NCBI GenBank assembly: GCA_018296165.2
Contig: JACKQL020000156.1
Span: 22,563 to 86,562 of the forward strand
Length of the DNA stretch: 64,000 nt
Reading direction: 5' to 3'
Source of the DNA: Termitomyces sp. T153
Lineage: Eukaryota; Basidiomycota; Agaricomycetes; Agaricales; Lyophyllaceae
A program made the position numbers and the translations under genes. This document shows positions 50,870 through 63,119 of the stretch, one piece after another (the first letter of the stretch is position 1; each line of letters opens with the position of its first letter). The notes under the pieces are model-generated. The model ran no database searches and was not told where the DNA came from. It saw only the letters and a list, made by a program, of their open reading frames with translations.

Positions 50870-52630
50870 AGTTGAACAAAATCAATGGAGAACACATCAT
50901 ATTGGTCATGGTTTTTTCAGATGCTTGGGAATGCATCAGAATTCTTCATAGAGGATCAGATTCTTTGGAAGGCATCAATCTTTTTTGGCAGCCAACAGAA
51001 TCTTATCAAAGCATCAAATGCTTTGGTAGCTGCAACCTTCTTTGGCAGCCATACTGCTTTTAGATGGTACACATAAATCAACAGATGCATATGACCTTAT
51101 TTTTCAAATTCTTGACTTTCAAGTCCTCTTTCACTCACCAGCCACTGCTTATCCACTAATTACTGTCTGCTATGCTATGTCTCCATCCACCGAGGTTATT
51201 TTCCAACAGCTCTGCAATACTGAGAACTCTGTGTTAGTTTCTGCTCTAAGAGGACACTTGTCAGATCTCCAGGATGGGGTCAAAGAATTGGTGAGCAAAC
51301 CTACTTGGAGGATAATATGCAACACTTACAGATGGTGTTTAAGAAATCTTTGTGGAAGGAAATTTCCCAGGCCAAGGACAAACAACTTGTCCTGGAGGCT
51401 AGAAAAAGCTTCTCCAATGAGGCCCTCCAAATTTTATTAGGCAAGCTGTCAGATGTGAAGGCAATTGAGGAGTTGAAAGAGAAGGCACAGGCATATTTCA
51501 AGGAATCACAGGCAAGGAAGGAAGCCCAGGAGGTCAACAAGGGCCAGGCAGCAGGAGGAGTGGCAGGTCCATATTCAATGTCAGATCCCTCACTTTTGGA
51601 AATTTTTAAATGAATTTCAGCAATCAATCTGCTGATGCTGGCAGCAGGCCCAGTGGTTCCAGCAGGTCCAGTGTCTCCAGTGGGTCCCTCATCAAAACCT
51701 GGTAGAGTATTGGCATCAAGTTTGTTGTTCCCAGTAGAGCTGGTCCCAGCCTGGCCTTAGCTGATCAGAAAGGCTAGTGAAGCACAGATTCCCCAACAAG
51801 AATGCAGGAAATACACTGCTCAAACTTCCTCTCATAGTCCTCCCCTGCCCAGCCATTCTGAGTATGAATCAGTCATCTAGGATGAAAACATTAAGAATGA
51901 TGAGAATGATGACAACAATTATTCCAATGACAAGGAACATTGGTGGAGCAAGATCACACTGTCAATGAGGTTAGGGAAGTACCTCATCATAGCACCTCTA
52001 TACACAGGAGCATGGCTCCACCCCCCTTGCCAGTACTGTCAAAAGAAGGGGCTCCAGTGTGTTAAGACAAAGGGAGGAACCTTATGCAATGTCTGCCAGC
52101 TTGTCCTCAAAAAAACATGCAGTCTCACAAGGGATCACAAAGAAGAGGTCTCGAGGAACAAGGGCAAGAAGGGAAAGAAGGAGAAAAGGCAGAGAAAACT
52201 GAAGTCTTCCAAGTATGTCAAGGGTAAGTGTTGATTTTGCCAACTGAAATCATTTACTAACAACAGACAGAACCAACAACACTGGTTGCTGGGCCATTGA
52301 TAATCTGCTTGGCAGATATGCCAGTGGCCACTGGAAAGGGAAGGGGAAAGGAATGGATGGATCTGCCAACAGCCAGTAGAAAGGAGAAGTAGCAAGCAGA
52401 CCTGCTAACAACAAGCAGAAAGGGAAAGGGCAAGCAGTGGGTGGATCTGCTCTCCTCCACCAAATCTGTCAAGGCCATCCTTATACAAGCTATGGCAGGG
52501 TTGAACCAACAGCTCAATTTCATCAATAAAGGAATTGAGGTTGTATCAGAGGAAATGAGGTCAGGGTTTGTGCTAGCTAAGGAGACAAGGTTTACAGAGA
52601 TAGAGAAGATGCTTTGGCAGTACAATACAA
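50870..52630 (+). pseudogene. Cys-rich gag-like ORF fragments (element K)
   Basis: Three frame pieces lie in order. A coiled-coil segment comes first (51305-51613, HLQMVFKKSLWKEISQAKDK). A cysteine-rich domain follows (about 52010-52130, PCQYCQKKGLQCVKTKG, LCNVCQLVLKKTC) with a lysine-rich tail. The last is a helical end (52441-52640, IKVKAI-like helices, FINKGIEVVSEEMRSGFVLA). The C-x2-C-x5-C...C-x2-C-x6-C pattern looks nucleic-acid binding and is, to my knowledge, frequent in gag-like proteins of agaricomycete retroelements. No reverse transcriptase is attached. B2 begins immediately downstream. Confidence 0.4.
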
Positions 52631-52699
52631 CCTCTCTCCTTTGCAGATCTAGACCTTCTGGATCTCCTGCCTCTGGTGTTCCCTCATAGAGAGGCCCTC

Positions 52700-55600
52700 T
52701 ACAAGAATGATTGGAGCAACAGTGGAGCCCTGAAGGAGGAGCATGGAGGGGAGTTTGGTGGCATATGTGAGCTGGAGCTCCCAGACAAAGTGGTAGAAGT
52801 GGGGGATCAAATCTATACTACCACTGTACACCTGCTGCCCTCTGTTGTGGAGATCCAAGCTAGCCAGACCATGTCTCAACAGCTGGCCCAGGCATTTGCT
52901 GCTAAGGCCATGCTTTGAGAGTTCTGGGATGTGGTGCTCCCCTATCTCATGCATTCAAGGATGTGTTCTCCAAAGCTTTATTTGACTCACTTCTGGAGTG
53001 CAAGAAGTGGGACCATGCCATCAAACTGCTACCAGACTCAGCACTCTCCAGCTGTAAGGTCTACCCACTCACACACTGGGAACAGAACAAGCTTGACACA
53101 TTCCTGCAGGAGAACCTGGACTCCATCCAAGTCTCTGATGGCTTCTCTGGTCTTCTTCATCAAAAAGAAGGATGGCTCCCTCTGACTGGTCCAGGACTAC
53201 TGGGTACTCAATGCCATGATGGTGAAGAACCATTACCCTCTCCCCCTCATCTCTAAGCTCATTAACAACTTCTGGAGTGCACAATACTTCACTATTGTCT
53301 GGTGAGGTTACAACAACATGCATATTCAGGAGGGAGATGAGTGGAAGGCTGCCTTCCAGACCAACCAGGGATTGTTTGAGCTACTTGTTATATTCTTTGG
53401 ACTCACTAATAGCCCTGCCACCTTCTAGACCATGATGAACAACATCTTCTGGGACCTCATAGCAGAGAGTGTAGTGTGTGTGTACCTTGACAACATCCTC
53501 ATCTATACCAAAGCACTGGAGGAACACTATTGGATCACTTGCCTTGTCCTGGAATGCCTCTGCCAGCACCAGCTCTACCTCAAGCTGGAGAAGTGTGAGT
53601 TCAAACAAACCCAGATCAAGTACCTGGGCCTGATCATATCACATGGAACCATGGAGATGGACCCAGTGAAGGTAGCAGGCATGGTGGAGTGGCCAGAGCC
53701 CTAGAACAAGGAGGTGCAGGCATTCCTTGGTTTTGAAAACTTTTACTGGAGATTTATCCAGGACTTTTCACACCATGCCCATCCACTATTTGACCTCACA
53801 AGAAAGGATGTTCTATGGAGTTGGGGACCTCTGGAGCAAATGGCCTTTGACACTCTCAAGTGTGCCATAACCTCTGGACCTGTCCTCCTCTTCTCAGACA
53901 ACAATTCTCCCTTCTGGGTAGAGGCTGACAGCTCTGACTTTGCCACTGGAGCCATGCTCTGACAGAAATCTCCAGAGGATGGGAAGTGGCATCCAGTGGC
54001 CTTTTACTCCAAGAGCCTGAACATAGTGGAGCAGAACTATGAGATCCATGACAAAGAGATGCTAGCTATCATCCAGTTGTTCAAGGAGTGGTGGCACTTC
54101 CTGGAGGGTGCACAGCACAAGTTTGAAGTCTGGACAGATCACAAGAACCTGGAATACTTCCAGACAGCTAAGAAGCTCAATCACTGACAGGCCTGGTAGT
54201 CCCTCTACCTTGCCAAACTTTGACTTCTCTTTGCACCACAAGCCTGGCCAGAGCATGGGGAAACCAAACACCCTGTCCTAGAGAGTGGACCATGGCATGG
54301 GAGAAGAGGATAACAGCAATATTGTGCTCTTCTGCCCTGAATTGTTTGCAATCCAAGCCATGGAGGGTCTTGCCATTGAAGGAGCTGAAGCAGACATTCT
54401 CCAGGACATATGGTGGAGTAATTGGGATGGTCAGCAGGAGGAACTGGTGGTGTGAGTTGCTTTGACACTGAAGTCAGGGCATACCACTGGTGCTAAGGCA
54501 GTCTGCACTGACAAATGGGCCCTCCAAGACAGAATCCTGACCTTCTAAGACCGTATCTATGTCCCCAACATTCCGGAGCTCTGTCAGAGGATTGTGGAGC
54601 AACACCATGACTCCCACATTGCAGAGCACCTCAGATGGTGGAAGACACTGGAGCTAGTATTGTGGAACTACTGGTGGCCCCAGATGTCCCAGTATATTGG
54701 GTCCTACACTAGTACCTGTAATTTCTGCCTCTGGACCAAGCTCCAGCACCAACTCCCCTATAGATAGTTATACCCACTACTTATGCCCACAGAACAATGG
54801 AGTGTGGCACCCATGGACTTCATTGTAGAGCTTCCTGATGCTCATGGTTATAATGCAATCATGGTGGTGGTAGACCTATATGGCAAGCAAGCGCACTTCA
54901 TTCCAACCCACACCACCTGCTCTACCATGGGCACTGCAAACCTGTACTGGAGGAATGTCTGGAAGCTCCATGGCCTCTCTAACACCTACGTCTCTGATTG
55001 GGGATCACAATTTGTGGTGGAATTCACCCAGGAGCTCTACTGACTGCTCAGAGTGAAGCTCCACACCACTACTGCCTACTACCCACAGTCTGACGGCCAG
55101 ATGGAATGCATAAACTAGAAGTTAGAGCAGTATCTTTGCCTCTTTTGCAATGAATGCCAAGATGACTGGGACAAACTCCTCCCTGATGCCAAATTCCAAT
55201 ACAACAACCACATTCACACATCCACCCAGTTTTTCCCATTCTTCCTTGACACAGGATAGCATCTGTGCATGGGTTTTGAACCCCAGGCCCAGCCCTTGGA
55301 GAATGAGGCAGTAAACAAATTTGTGGACCAGATGGGGAGGTTGCAGAAGGAGGCCCAGGCAGCACTGGCAAAGGCAAAGGATGACATGGTGCAATACTAC
55401 AACCATGGGAGGACCCTGGAGTGCAAATATCAGCCTGGAGATCAAGTCTACCTGGATGCCTCTGACATTACAACTACCTGGTCCTCAAAAAAGCTGTAAC
55501 ATCAGCAGTTGGGACCTTTTACAGTGGAACAACAGGTAGGACTCTTGGCCTATTGACTCTGGCTCTCCACAGGGATGCGCTAGCTTCATCCAGTGTTCAA

Positions 55601-55960
55601 CATGGTCAAACTAACTCTGGCCCCTAAGAATTCTTTTCCAGGGCATTGTCTGCCACCTCCACCACCCCCTGTAGTAGTCAATGACAATGAAGAATATGAG
55701 GTGAAGGAAATTCTGGATAGCCATTTATTTCAGAAACAACTACAATACAAGGTGAAGTGAAAGGCTACAGGATCAAGGATATCTCCTAGGAGCCATGAGA
55801 GAATGTACATGCCCCTGGACTTATCAAGGAGTTCCACCAGAGACATCCAGAGGCTCTGCATGCCATATAAGAGATCTACTCTATCTCACCAGCAGATCAA
55901 GCAATCAGGGACTTCTTTTACCCTGCATGTTGAGATGCCACATGCTAAAGAGGGGGTGAT
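52700..55960 (+). pseudogene. Chromovirus B2 pol
   Basis: Reverse transcriptase lies at about 52930-53650, with the YxDD box changed to YLDN near 53485. RNase H follows at 53840-54190 ([37 protein letters not shown]). Integrase is at 54540-55260 (DFIVELPDAHGYN, VSDWGSQFVVEF, YYPQSDGQME). A chromodomain tail lies near 55670-55760 (EYEVKEILDSHLFQKQLQYK) and continues to ISPADQAIRDFFYP. Roughly ten stops and some shifts disable it. Confidence 0.9.
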
Positions 55961-56328
55961 GTCAGGGGACTTCCATTTCTGACTTCTGCAACTTGTTTCA
56001 GCACCTCCACAGCTTGTTTGTAGTCTCTGGGGCTCTTTCTGGAACCCCAGAGATCTCTAGAGAACTGCAGAGTTCGCTGTATTACCTCAGCAATCATTGC
56101 CCTAGGGTTAAGAGTAGCTCCAGTCATCTGTACAGTAGTTCCCATGCCTCTGCTGCCTGCTGATGCACTGCACTGAGCAGCAGAGATCCTTAGACTTGTT
56201 CTCTTTGGATTCTCCTCTGCTAGATGATTAGTTACTGATTGTATTGTTGTCTACTCCACTAATATACTTTGGATTCCCCTCTGCTAGCTGCGTGACTCTG
56301 ATCTGCCACTCTGGAGGTTGCCCTTACA
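55960..56328 (+). repeat. 3' LTR of chromovirus B2
   Basis: It runs 369 bp from TGTCAGGGGACTTCC to TTGCCCTTACA, the same length as the B1 5' LTR. It is followed by GCTGC. On its minus strand lies an open stretch also found in the B1 5' LTR (TPNPRAIIAEVIQRTLQFS or near-identical). Confidence 0.88.
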
Positions 56329-56351
56329 GCTGCTGGCTGGGTGACATAGAA

Positions 56352-56890
56352 TTATTTGTCACATGGATCTTGGTGCACTGGTGGCCTATACTCCTGAGGG
56401 AGCACACCAGGCATAGCATAGGTCCTCAAGTCAAGGACCTCAATAACACCAGCTTCTGCTCTCTGAGGAACATTAGCCAGAAAGGCAATTGGAGTGGCAA
56501 CTACCATAGAGTCATCTGCCTCTATCACTATTGCAGTGGACTGCCTGGTGTTAACTTTTTCTGTAAAGGGCTTTGACATTCCCTCCTTTGCTGCTGCTGG
56601 TTTTGACAGCTTTACTTTAGCTGCTACTGGCTTGGATGGCCTAGCTGAGGATGAAGCTGCCTTGAAATCAGGGTGCTCGTCCATCCTCTGGTCATCACAA
56701 GCAGGCACCATATCATTGTAGGGCATGAGTGGTGCTCTCTGGGTTGAGAATCCCTCAACAAACACAGAAGGCTTAGTATGAGCCTTCTTTGCCTCTGGAG
56801 GGTTAGGAGGGGTTGCTAATTACTTCCCCTTTTCCAATGCTGAATGGAAGAGGTCCGCATGGGCCTCATCCCTCTGATTTTACACAACAT
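56352..56890 (-). pseudogene. Gag-like ORF start (element J)
   Basis: The minus strand reads NQRDEAHADLFHSALEKGK, a stop, then a 137-codon stretch. That stretch has repeated basic/alanine segments (PSKPVAAKVKLSKPAAAKEG), IVIEADDSMVVATP and PPVHQDPCDK, ending at a stop just before the B2 LTR. The closing PCDK would be the first cysteine pair of a Cys-rich domain like that in element K. It is therefore probably the N-terminal half of a related gag-like protein, cut by B2. Confidence 0.4.
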
Positions 56891-57420
56891 CTGTAGAGTA
56901 CAAAACAAAGTAAGACCTCAGAGGCTCTACAGAATATGTGACACAACTTTTATTAACCTGTAGAGTACAAAACAAAGTAAGACTACAGGCAAGAGTAAGT
57001 AAACCAATCAATGAAAGTAAAGTAAAGCTATCTCACCCTCAGAGGCTCCACAGAATATGTGAGACAACTGAGGGTGGTTGGTCTGTGTATTGACCTTTTA
57101 TAGAGGAAAAATAAAGTTCAACAAAGACTGGTAAACAGCAAGCAAGTGGAAACACAAGGCTCACAGTGGCAAGTCCCAAATAGGAGATAAGTACAAAAAA
57201 AGAAATAAAATAGAAACAGATGTTTAAGCTTTGTTGTGACCCTGAACATCTCCCTTAATAAATGTGAAAGCCTATAAAGCCAAGTTAGTGGGTCCATGAC
57301 CAGCCTGAGGCAGAGGAAGAGAACTTGAGCCAAAAGAATCAGACATGACAGAGGCTATGCAAAGGTAGGAAGTGAGAGTGATGTGAATGGAGAGAAAACT
57401 CTGAAGGATTGAAATATCAT
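56870..57420 (-). repeat. Candidate LTR/leader of element J with TATA box
   Basis: On the minus strand a TATA box CTATAAAAGG (57097-57103) precedes two imperfect direct copies of about 70-90 bp (each containing CATATTCTGT, GAGCCTCTGAGG, and TACTTTGTTTTGTACTC). The J gag-like frame then starts. This fits the R/U5 and leader of an LTR. The upstream limit of the LTR cannot be fixed by eye. Confidence 0.4.
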
Positions 57421-57920
57421 GGAGAGAAGTGAAAACCCAAGGAAAGTTGTAATAGTGAGTTATCTCCAGTGACCTCAGAAGGTATTGGCAATCCCAGAAG
57501 GGATGCCTATAACTTGCTGAACCTATACTGAAAGCCTATGCAACAGGAAAATAAATCTTAGTGTGTTTATTGCAGTAAGGAAGACCAACTAAGATTGATT
57601 GTACCTGCATAACAGAAAAATGACTAGTATGCATAGATATCAGTACTAACAAATGGAAGAAAGACATGCACACTCACATCCTCAGTCCCCATTGCAGTAA
57701 GGAAGAGCAAAGGAGGATTGAGTGCCATGTTGATGCATTAATATCTTGAACATATGACCATGAAGCATCTGGCCCAAACTGGACTATCTGGAAATACAAT
57801 AATTTGCATAACAATAGGCCTTCAAGTTTCCATTGTTTAGTTGTTTGGCTAATCTATTAGACATTACCTAATATACATGAATACATATCAAGATGCACTA
57901 GGGTAGGGCACTACAAGTGC
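57421..57920. other. CpG-free repeat sequence, unassigned
   Basis: No gene or element boundary recognised. The absence of CpG suggests old methylated repeat DNA. Confidence 0.35.
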
Positions 57921-58370
57921 ATGTGTCAGACATTGTAGCAGAACATGTTTTGTATTGTATGCTACATGTTCAGTAGAGTCCTCTGCATTGTAGTGGAAGT
58001 TAACAATGTTACATCTGCAATGGCGCAATTGCAATGTTACAATGTGTTGTCATAAACACTCTTAGTGGACATCTTTGACTGCTCTCTTGGTTTGTGAAAG
58101 TCATACATTGTATTGTTGTCAATGGTATCAGTGGATGTCTGCTGTCTGCTTTCCATTGCTGTATGACTGTAATGGAGCATCTGTTACATGCATATATATA
58201 TTTTACTTAGTGGTTAATTATACTAATAGTGTCATGTGCTACTATCTCTAAAAGTATTGTACCAGTACTTATGTAAGGCAGTGCCTTACTTCATACTTTG
58301 TAGACAGAACTATCGACTGGTTTTGACTTACATTTGGTGAACTGTAAGCTGCATGACCTATAATGGAAAT
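57921..58370 (+). repeat. Approximate 5' LTR of Gypsy E1
   Basis: Sequence shared with E2 (45720-45958 plus 48671-48700, and 50375-50510) places an LTR here. It is followed by the conserved leader starting ATGGAAATGTTACATTTT at about 58365. The exact ends are not clear, so the coordinates are estimates. Confidence 0.45.
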
Positions 58371-58657
58371 GTTACATTTTTTTAAGTCAGATGAGCAATA
58401 ACTCATTTGCAAGTCAGAAACTCAAACTTCTGTAAAAGAAGTTCACTGCCACTAGATATGATCAGCACATTAAAATTTTTGATGTGCACCTTCCACAATG
58501 GGCACAGTGGTGACCATGGAAGGTCAGGTGCTTGGGCCTAGGTCTGAGACAGAGTTTGATGGAGCATTGAAGAGTGCTTCACATGGGACATTGGATCTGC
58601 CATGTCACATCATGATGGGGGCAGGGAGAGTGCTGTGATGCCAAGAGGACTGCCTAC

Positions 58658-59389
58658 TGTCAGGACCACAGTCCTGGAGGGGGACTCTTACAGGAGCCAA
58701 AACCACCTTGGGGAGGTGATGCCAACAGCAAGTATGTAAATAGGGAAAGAAACTAAGAAACTAAGAAATGAGAGCGAGTAATGAATGGAGAGAAGATCAG
58801 ATAACAACAGAACACAAACAAGATATCAGGTAATGTCAAGGCTGGAGTGTAGCTACAGACTAAGGGACCTTATATAGCTGTAGGACACTGCCAAAAGCAG
58901 AAGATGGAAGTGATCTAAGTCATAGCAGGAAGTGATCTAAGTCATGAGAAAGTGATCTGGAACAAGGGAAGCAATCCTGGAAGTGATCTTGGACAGGTGG
59001 AAGTGATCTGGAACAGGTGGAAGTGATCTGAAACAGGTGGAAGTGATCTGGAACAGGTGGAAGTGATCTGGAACAGGTGGAAGTGATCTGGAACCTGTGG
59101 AAGTGATCTGGAACCTGTGGAAGTGATCTGGAACCTGTGGAAGTGATCTGGAACCTGTGGAAGTGATCTGGAACCTGTGGAAGTGATCTGGAACCTGTGG
59201 AAAGGATCTGTGCCTGTGGGAATGATCTGGAACAGGAAAAGCAGTCCTAGAGGTGGCTAAAACCTGGATGTGGCTGAAACAGGACTGTGGCTAAGATCTG
59301 GGGGTGTGGCTGAGATCTAGAGAGGGACTGTGTAGAATCTGAGGTTGGATAATGGTGAAGGGAAGGGGGGAATGGAATGGGTCATGACA
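58658..59389 (-). repeat. Solo LTR H2 containing a minisatellite
   Basis: The 732-bp unit has ends TGTCAGGACC and GGTCATGACA and a perfect 5-bp duplication CCTAC (58653-58657, 59390-59394). On the minus strand it starts TGTCATGACCC and has a TATA box at 58869-58876 (TATATAAG), as in H1. The 20-bp tandem array at 58975-59215 lies inside its upstream half. Confidence 0.88.
58975..59215 (+). repeat. 20-bp minisatellite
   Basis: About twelve tandem copies of GGAAGTGATCTGGAACAGGT. The first block carries AACAGGT and the later block AACCTGT, so two sub-variants have expanded separately. Degenerate units reach back to about 58915. It is not a CRISPR: there are no unique spacers. Confidence 0.9.
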
Positions 59390-59420
59390 CCTACAGTCAC
59401 TCTAGTATGACCACCTGTAG

Positions 59421-60210
59421 GTGGTTGTGAGGGTGTTCCAGTGGAGGGCTTGTGAGGGCCCTCTACTTGACTGTATCTGGCAGCAGAGCCAGGAGGTGCA
59501 GTTGGTATTGGCAGACAAAGGAAAAACTCCTGTGTATGCACTCACAGCACTGAGGCTGAAAGGACTCCAATTCTTCCCAATTGCTGTGAAAGGTCCAATC
59601 AACTCCTCAACAGTGGAAACATTGCTAGGGAGTGGAGAAGACTCTCCATACAGGGCTTATGGGTCTGTAAGATCACAAGCTGGGCCAGCACTGAGTATGT
59701 GGATAGCAGCCCCAGCTGCATTCATCAAAACAATACCAGAGAATGTTGGAGACACCTCTGATATGGATGGAGAGGCTCACCCAGATGACATCCTTCATTG
59801 AAGAGTGATGGTGTTCTGGCAGAGTCATGTTGAGGTCCCTAAGACCTCAACTCAACAACATTTAGCTGCAAGAGTAGCTAAGCACATTGCAATTCAAACA
59901 TTGTTGGGAGACAATATTATCCCAACTGATCCATTAAAATATATGAACATTTACATGCTGTTTTTAGCACAGGAGGTAATGGATAACCTCCAGCACAACA
60001 AGCTATGGGGGTTGCAGGCATTGTCCACAATGCCATCTCCATATATTGGGGGAGCTTATGTGCCCCCTCTGTCCCCAGTCAATGAAGCGTTGACTCTGTT
60101 GCAAGCACTACAACAGCCTAGCAAGAGCACTGACATGGGAAGATTGAATTGCTCTAAAGCAATTTTGCAACAGAGACCTGGAGGACTTTGGGCAGTCCTA
60201 CATGGATGAT
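59421..60210 (+). pseudogene. First ORF of Gypsy E1 (gag N-terminal part)
   Basis: Pieces with one internal stop (59799-59801) read SAAFIKTIPENVGDTSDMDG-like sequence, TQQHLAARVAKHIAIQTLLG and IIPTDPLKYMNIYMLFLAQE, then LTLLQALQQPSKSTDMG. The middle part matches E2 at 49226-49510. No known domain is visible; position before the zinc knuckle suggests matrix or capsid sequence. Confidence 0.55.
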
Positions 60211-60639
60211 TAAGGAGTGGTGTTCCAGGGGAATACTGCCTATGATGCATGGCCTAAAGGGTATGTTCTACTGGAACAAACCAAGCCTATCAAGAAGGAG
60301 GAGCATGACTTGCACTCCCCTCTCAGAGATGGACATGCTGGGACTGGTCAGAGCTCTGCAGAGTTCCAGAGAAACACAGGGTGTGGAGCGAATGCTTCTA
60401 CAAACTGGTCTGAGGAACAATTTGCAGGTGGAGGAGACCCAGAACAAGGATCACTAGAGAGTGATCCTGTATTGTCCCCTCCATCTATGCCACACTGTAG
60501 ACCCAGGGCCCAGGAGGAGGAGGTGGAGGTCCAGGAAGAGAACCACCTTTTTCTGGTCATGGACCACCACCACTCCTGGGAGGAGGTCCACAAGATCCAG
60601 GAGAACTAGATGAAGGCCCTTGTAGTAAGGATGATGGTG

Positions 60640-61790
60640 TAGAATGCAGAGCTGGCAGGAGGAGGATTACAGTCCTCCCAGAGAGACAGCTATGGCAGTT
60701 CTCAATGCCACTACAACATTGTGGATGCTTTGTGACTCCAGGAGTGGAAGAAGCCCACAAATATTACTGCCAGATAATGCACAATCGCCTGAGGGCAGTG
60801 ATGGAACAATTGCTTGCAGTACAACTAGCTATACCAGAAGGACTCAAGCCTAGGCAGAGTGATCCATCTAAAACAATCACTCCCTATGCAGGGTCTGCCA
60901 AGTTCAGTGAACTTGAAGACTGGCTAATGAGCATTTGCATATTCTATGCTGTAGCTCAGTATGGTGGGGAGGAGCACAATTGTGAGAAAGTCCTAATTTT
61001 AAAGGGCTTCCTAGTGGTAAGTGTGCTAAAATGGTACTTATGACATGTTATACATGTCAATAGGGCCCAGTCCCACTGGAGGTTTGAGGACATGATCCTT
61101 GGACTGTACAATCAGTTTGTACAACCTTCAACAATGCAGGATGCATGCAATGCATTCTGTGATGCAGTGTATGCAGTTGAAGAAGGGGTGCAAGGCTTCT
61201 ATGATGCCTTGCTTGACTATGCTTGAAACATGGCCATGTTCCCCAATGAATTTAATATTTATGAGCAGTGCTTGGAGGGAATACCCTCTGACATGCTCAT
61301 GGTGTCAATACATGATGGTGGACTGGCTCCCAAAGTAAATACTGTCAAGGAGTTTGTCTTGGAGGCCAAAGCCTATGAGAGCAGCATCAAAACTGCTGTG
61401 CACTATTTTGAGTGCAGCAAGAAGAGTTGGTCAGGACAGCAGCTATCATTTGCAGCAGCACAGTCCCCAGCAATAGGGATTGTACTAGCCAAGCAGAGAG
61501 AGGTGACTGACCAGCATGGACAGTCACAGCTGTTGTGGTCATCAAAGAGACCAGCTGTATGTGTGCCTTCAAGACTGTTGATACCCAGGATTGGTGTGGG
61601 CTTGGGGCCCTCCCAACCTGTAGCTGCAGTGCAGGCAGCAAGAAAGCATCTTGCTGCAGGGAAAAATGTTGTGGCCATAGCATCAGGCCAACCCAGCAAG
61701 AATGCTGGGCAGTCTGCAAACTGCTATAAGTGCAAGAAGGCTAGGCACTTTGCATGCAAATGCAGAGAGCCAGCTAAACCAGCTCCCTAG
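60640..61790 (+). pseudogene. Gypsy E1 gag with zinc knuckle
   Basis: The capsid-like region runs from HKYYCQIMHNRLRAVMEQL through ITPYAGSAKFSELEDWL (60900) and DMILGLYNQFVQPSTMQDAC to MFPNEFNIYEQCLEGIPSDM. The knuckle CYKCKKARHFACKC is at 61722-61763 with the usual C-x2-C-x4-H-x4-C spacing, though the glycine before histidine is replaced. Stops at about 61041 and 61225 break it. Confidence 0.8.
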
Positions 61791-62165
61791 GTATTTGTGT
61801 GGGCAGCTCATACAGCTGTGCTGTCAGATGCAAGGGAAGCCAATGATGAGCAGGAGGAGGAGCTTGCTGAGGCTGATGCTAATGAGGCATTTGAGTCTGA
61901 TGAGACTCAGGAGCATGGTGAGGAGTATGTTAAATTGGAAACATACAATAACAAGTACTATACTCATGGTAGTGATAGTGAGGGACTATTTGCCCTCACA
62001 GAGGTTCCCTTTGGTGAACAAAGGGAGAAAGAACCAAGTAACAAGGTTTGCATGAGAAAAGTGTGGCTCATGGCATCCAAGAATGCTATAGAATGCCCAG
62101 TGCTGCCAGCACAAGACAAAGAATGTCTTGTCACTTGAGTATAAGTAAACAGCCACAGAGCATGG

Positions 62166-62555
62166 ATGTCATGGGATTCAGGGAGTACCATCTCTGGAAT
62201 CACTCCCTTGTTTGCACATGTGGCTAGGATATGGGTGGCACCACTGGCCACCCCCATTACTCTGCAGCTGGGAACAATTGGAAGTTGTTCCATTGTAAAC
62301 TATGGTGCCAGGGTTACTATGAAGGTCCCTGGCAAGATTTGCAATGTCTATATAGATGTTGCAAATTTCAGTTGCTATGATATGATCATAGGGACACTAT
62401 TCATGAGAACCCATAAGGTTCTCCTGGATTTTGCAAATGACCAGGTGGTCATTGACAGAAGGGCAACTCCAGCTCACAAATTGGAGCTGGAGGATGCCAA
62501 TGGCGATGCACAATGCTTCTGCACAGTGGAGAAGTGGTGTGACAAGTGGCATTGA
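62166..62555 (+). pseudogene. Gypsy E1 aspartic protease
   Basis: The active site DSGSTISGITP lies near 62174-62206, and the second hallmark YDMIIGTLFMRTHKVLLDF at about 62375-62430. The homologous piece in family A (20113-20220 and 3.1 kb, minus strand) confirms the reading. It is open over 129 codons, but the flanking frames are broken. Confidence 0.8.
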
Positions 62556-63119
62556 CTCCCGAGTGGAATCAAATGGCCCACTATAGAGGAGATAGTGGAT
62601 GAGGATGAACTTTGGGTAACTGAGAGTTTACCCAATGGTCACCCATCTCTAATGGTATCTGAAGAAGAGTATCAGAGGAGTACTCTTCAAGAGGGGGGGA
62701 AAGTATACCAGAAGGTTTGAAGTGAACCTTCAAAGGCAAGGAAAAGGAAGATTTGGGACAGACCAATTCCAAAGCCTACTCTGGAATGGGTGTACAACCC
62801 ATGCATGCCACAAGAGTGGAATCAGGTCATAGCTGACCTGACATGTCAGGAAGGGGTACAGTGATTGACCCCTCAAGACAAACTGTATAGAATGGCTATG
62901 GAGGACAAAATATCTGAGCCTAGCAAGTTCAAATACTCATGGAAAGAAACAAGAGGCAGGACAGTTCATGGTCCTGTTTAGCTGAACATACCAGACAAAT
63001 CAGAAATTTGTTTGATGGCCTTGTGTGATAAGTACACAAAGCTTGTACCACCTGCAAAGGCAAATGAGAAAGAGCATTGCTCTTTGCCAAAGATAGTTGG
63101 AGGAAAGTTACAACCTCCC

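Larger units (their letters stand above)
52631..56328 (+). mobile_element. Chromovirus B2, 5'-truncated
   Basis: It matches B1 from about 5854 to its end: protease end, reverse transcriptase, RNase H, integrase, chromodomain and 3' LTR. The 5' LTR, gag and most of protease are missing. Homology starts at CTCTCCTTTGCAGATCTAGA, next to element K sequence. No target duplication can be read because the 5' end is lost. Several B1 stops are sense here (for example WSWGPLEQ), showing independent decay. Confidence 0.9.

Noticed and set aside
58915..59220. Regular repeats that might be a CRISPR array
   Set aside because: The 20-bp units are directly adjacent without unique spacers, and the genome is eukaryotic. 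It is a minisatellite inside a solo LTR.
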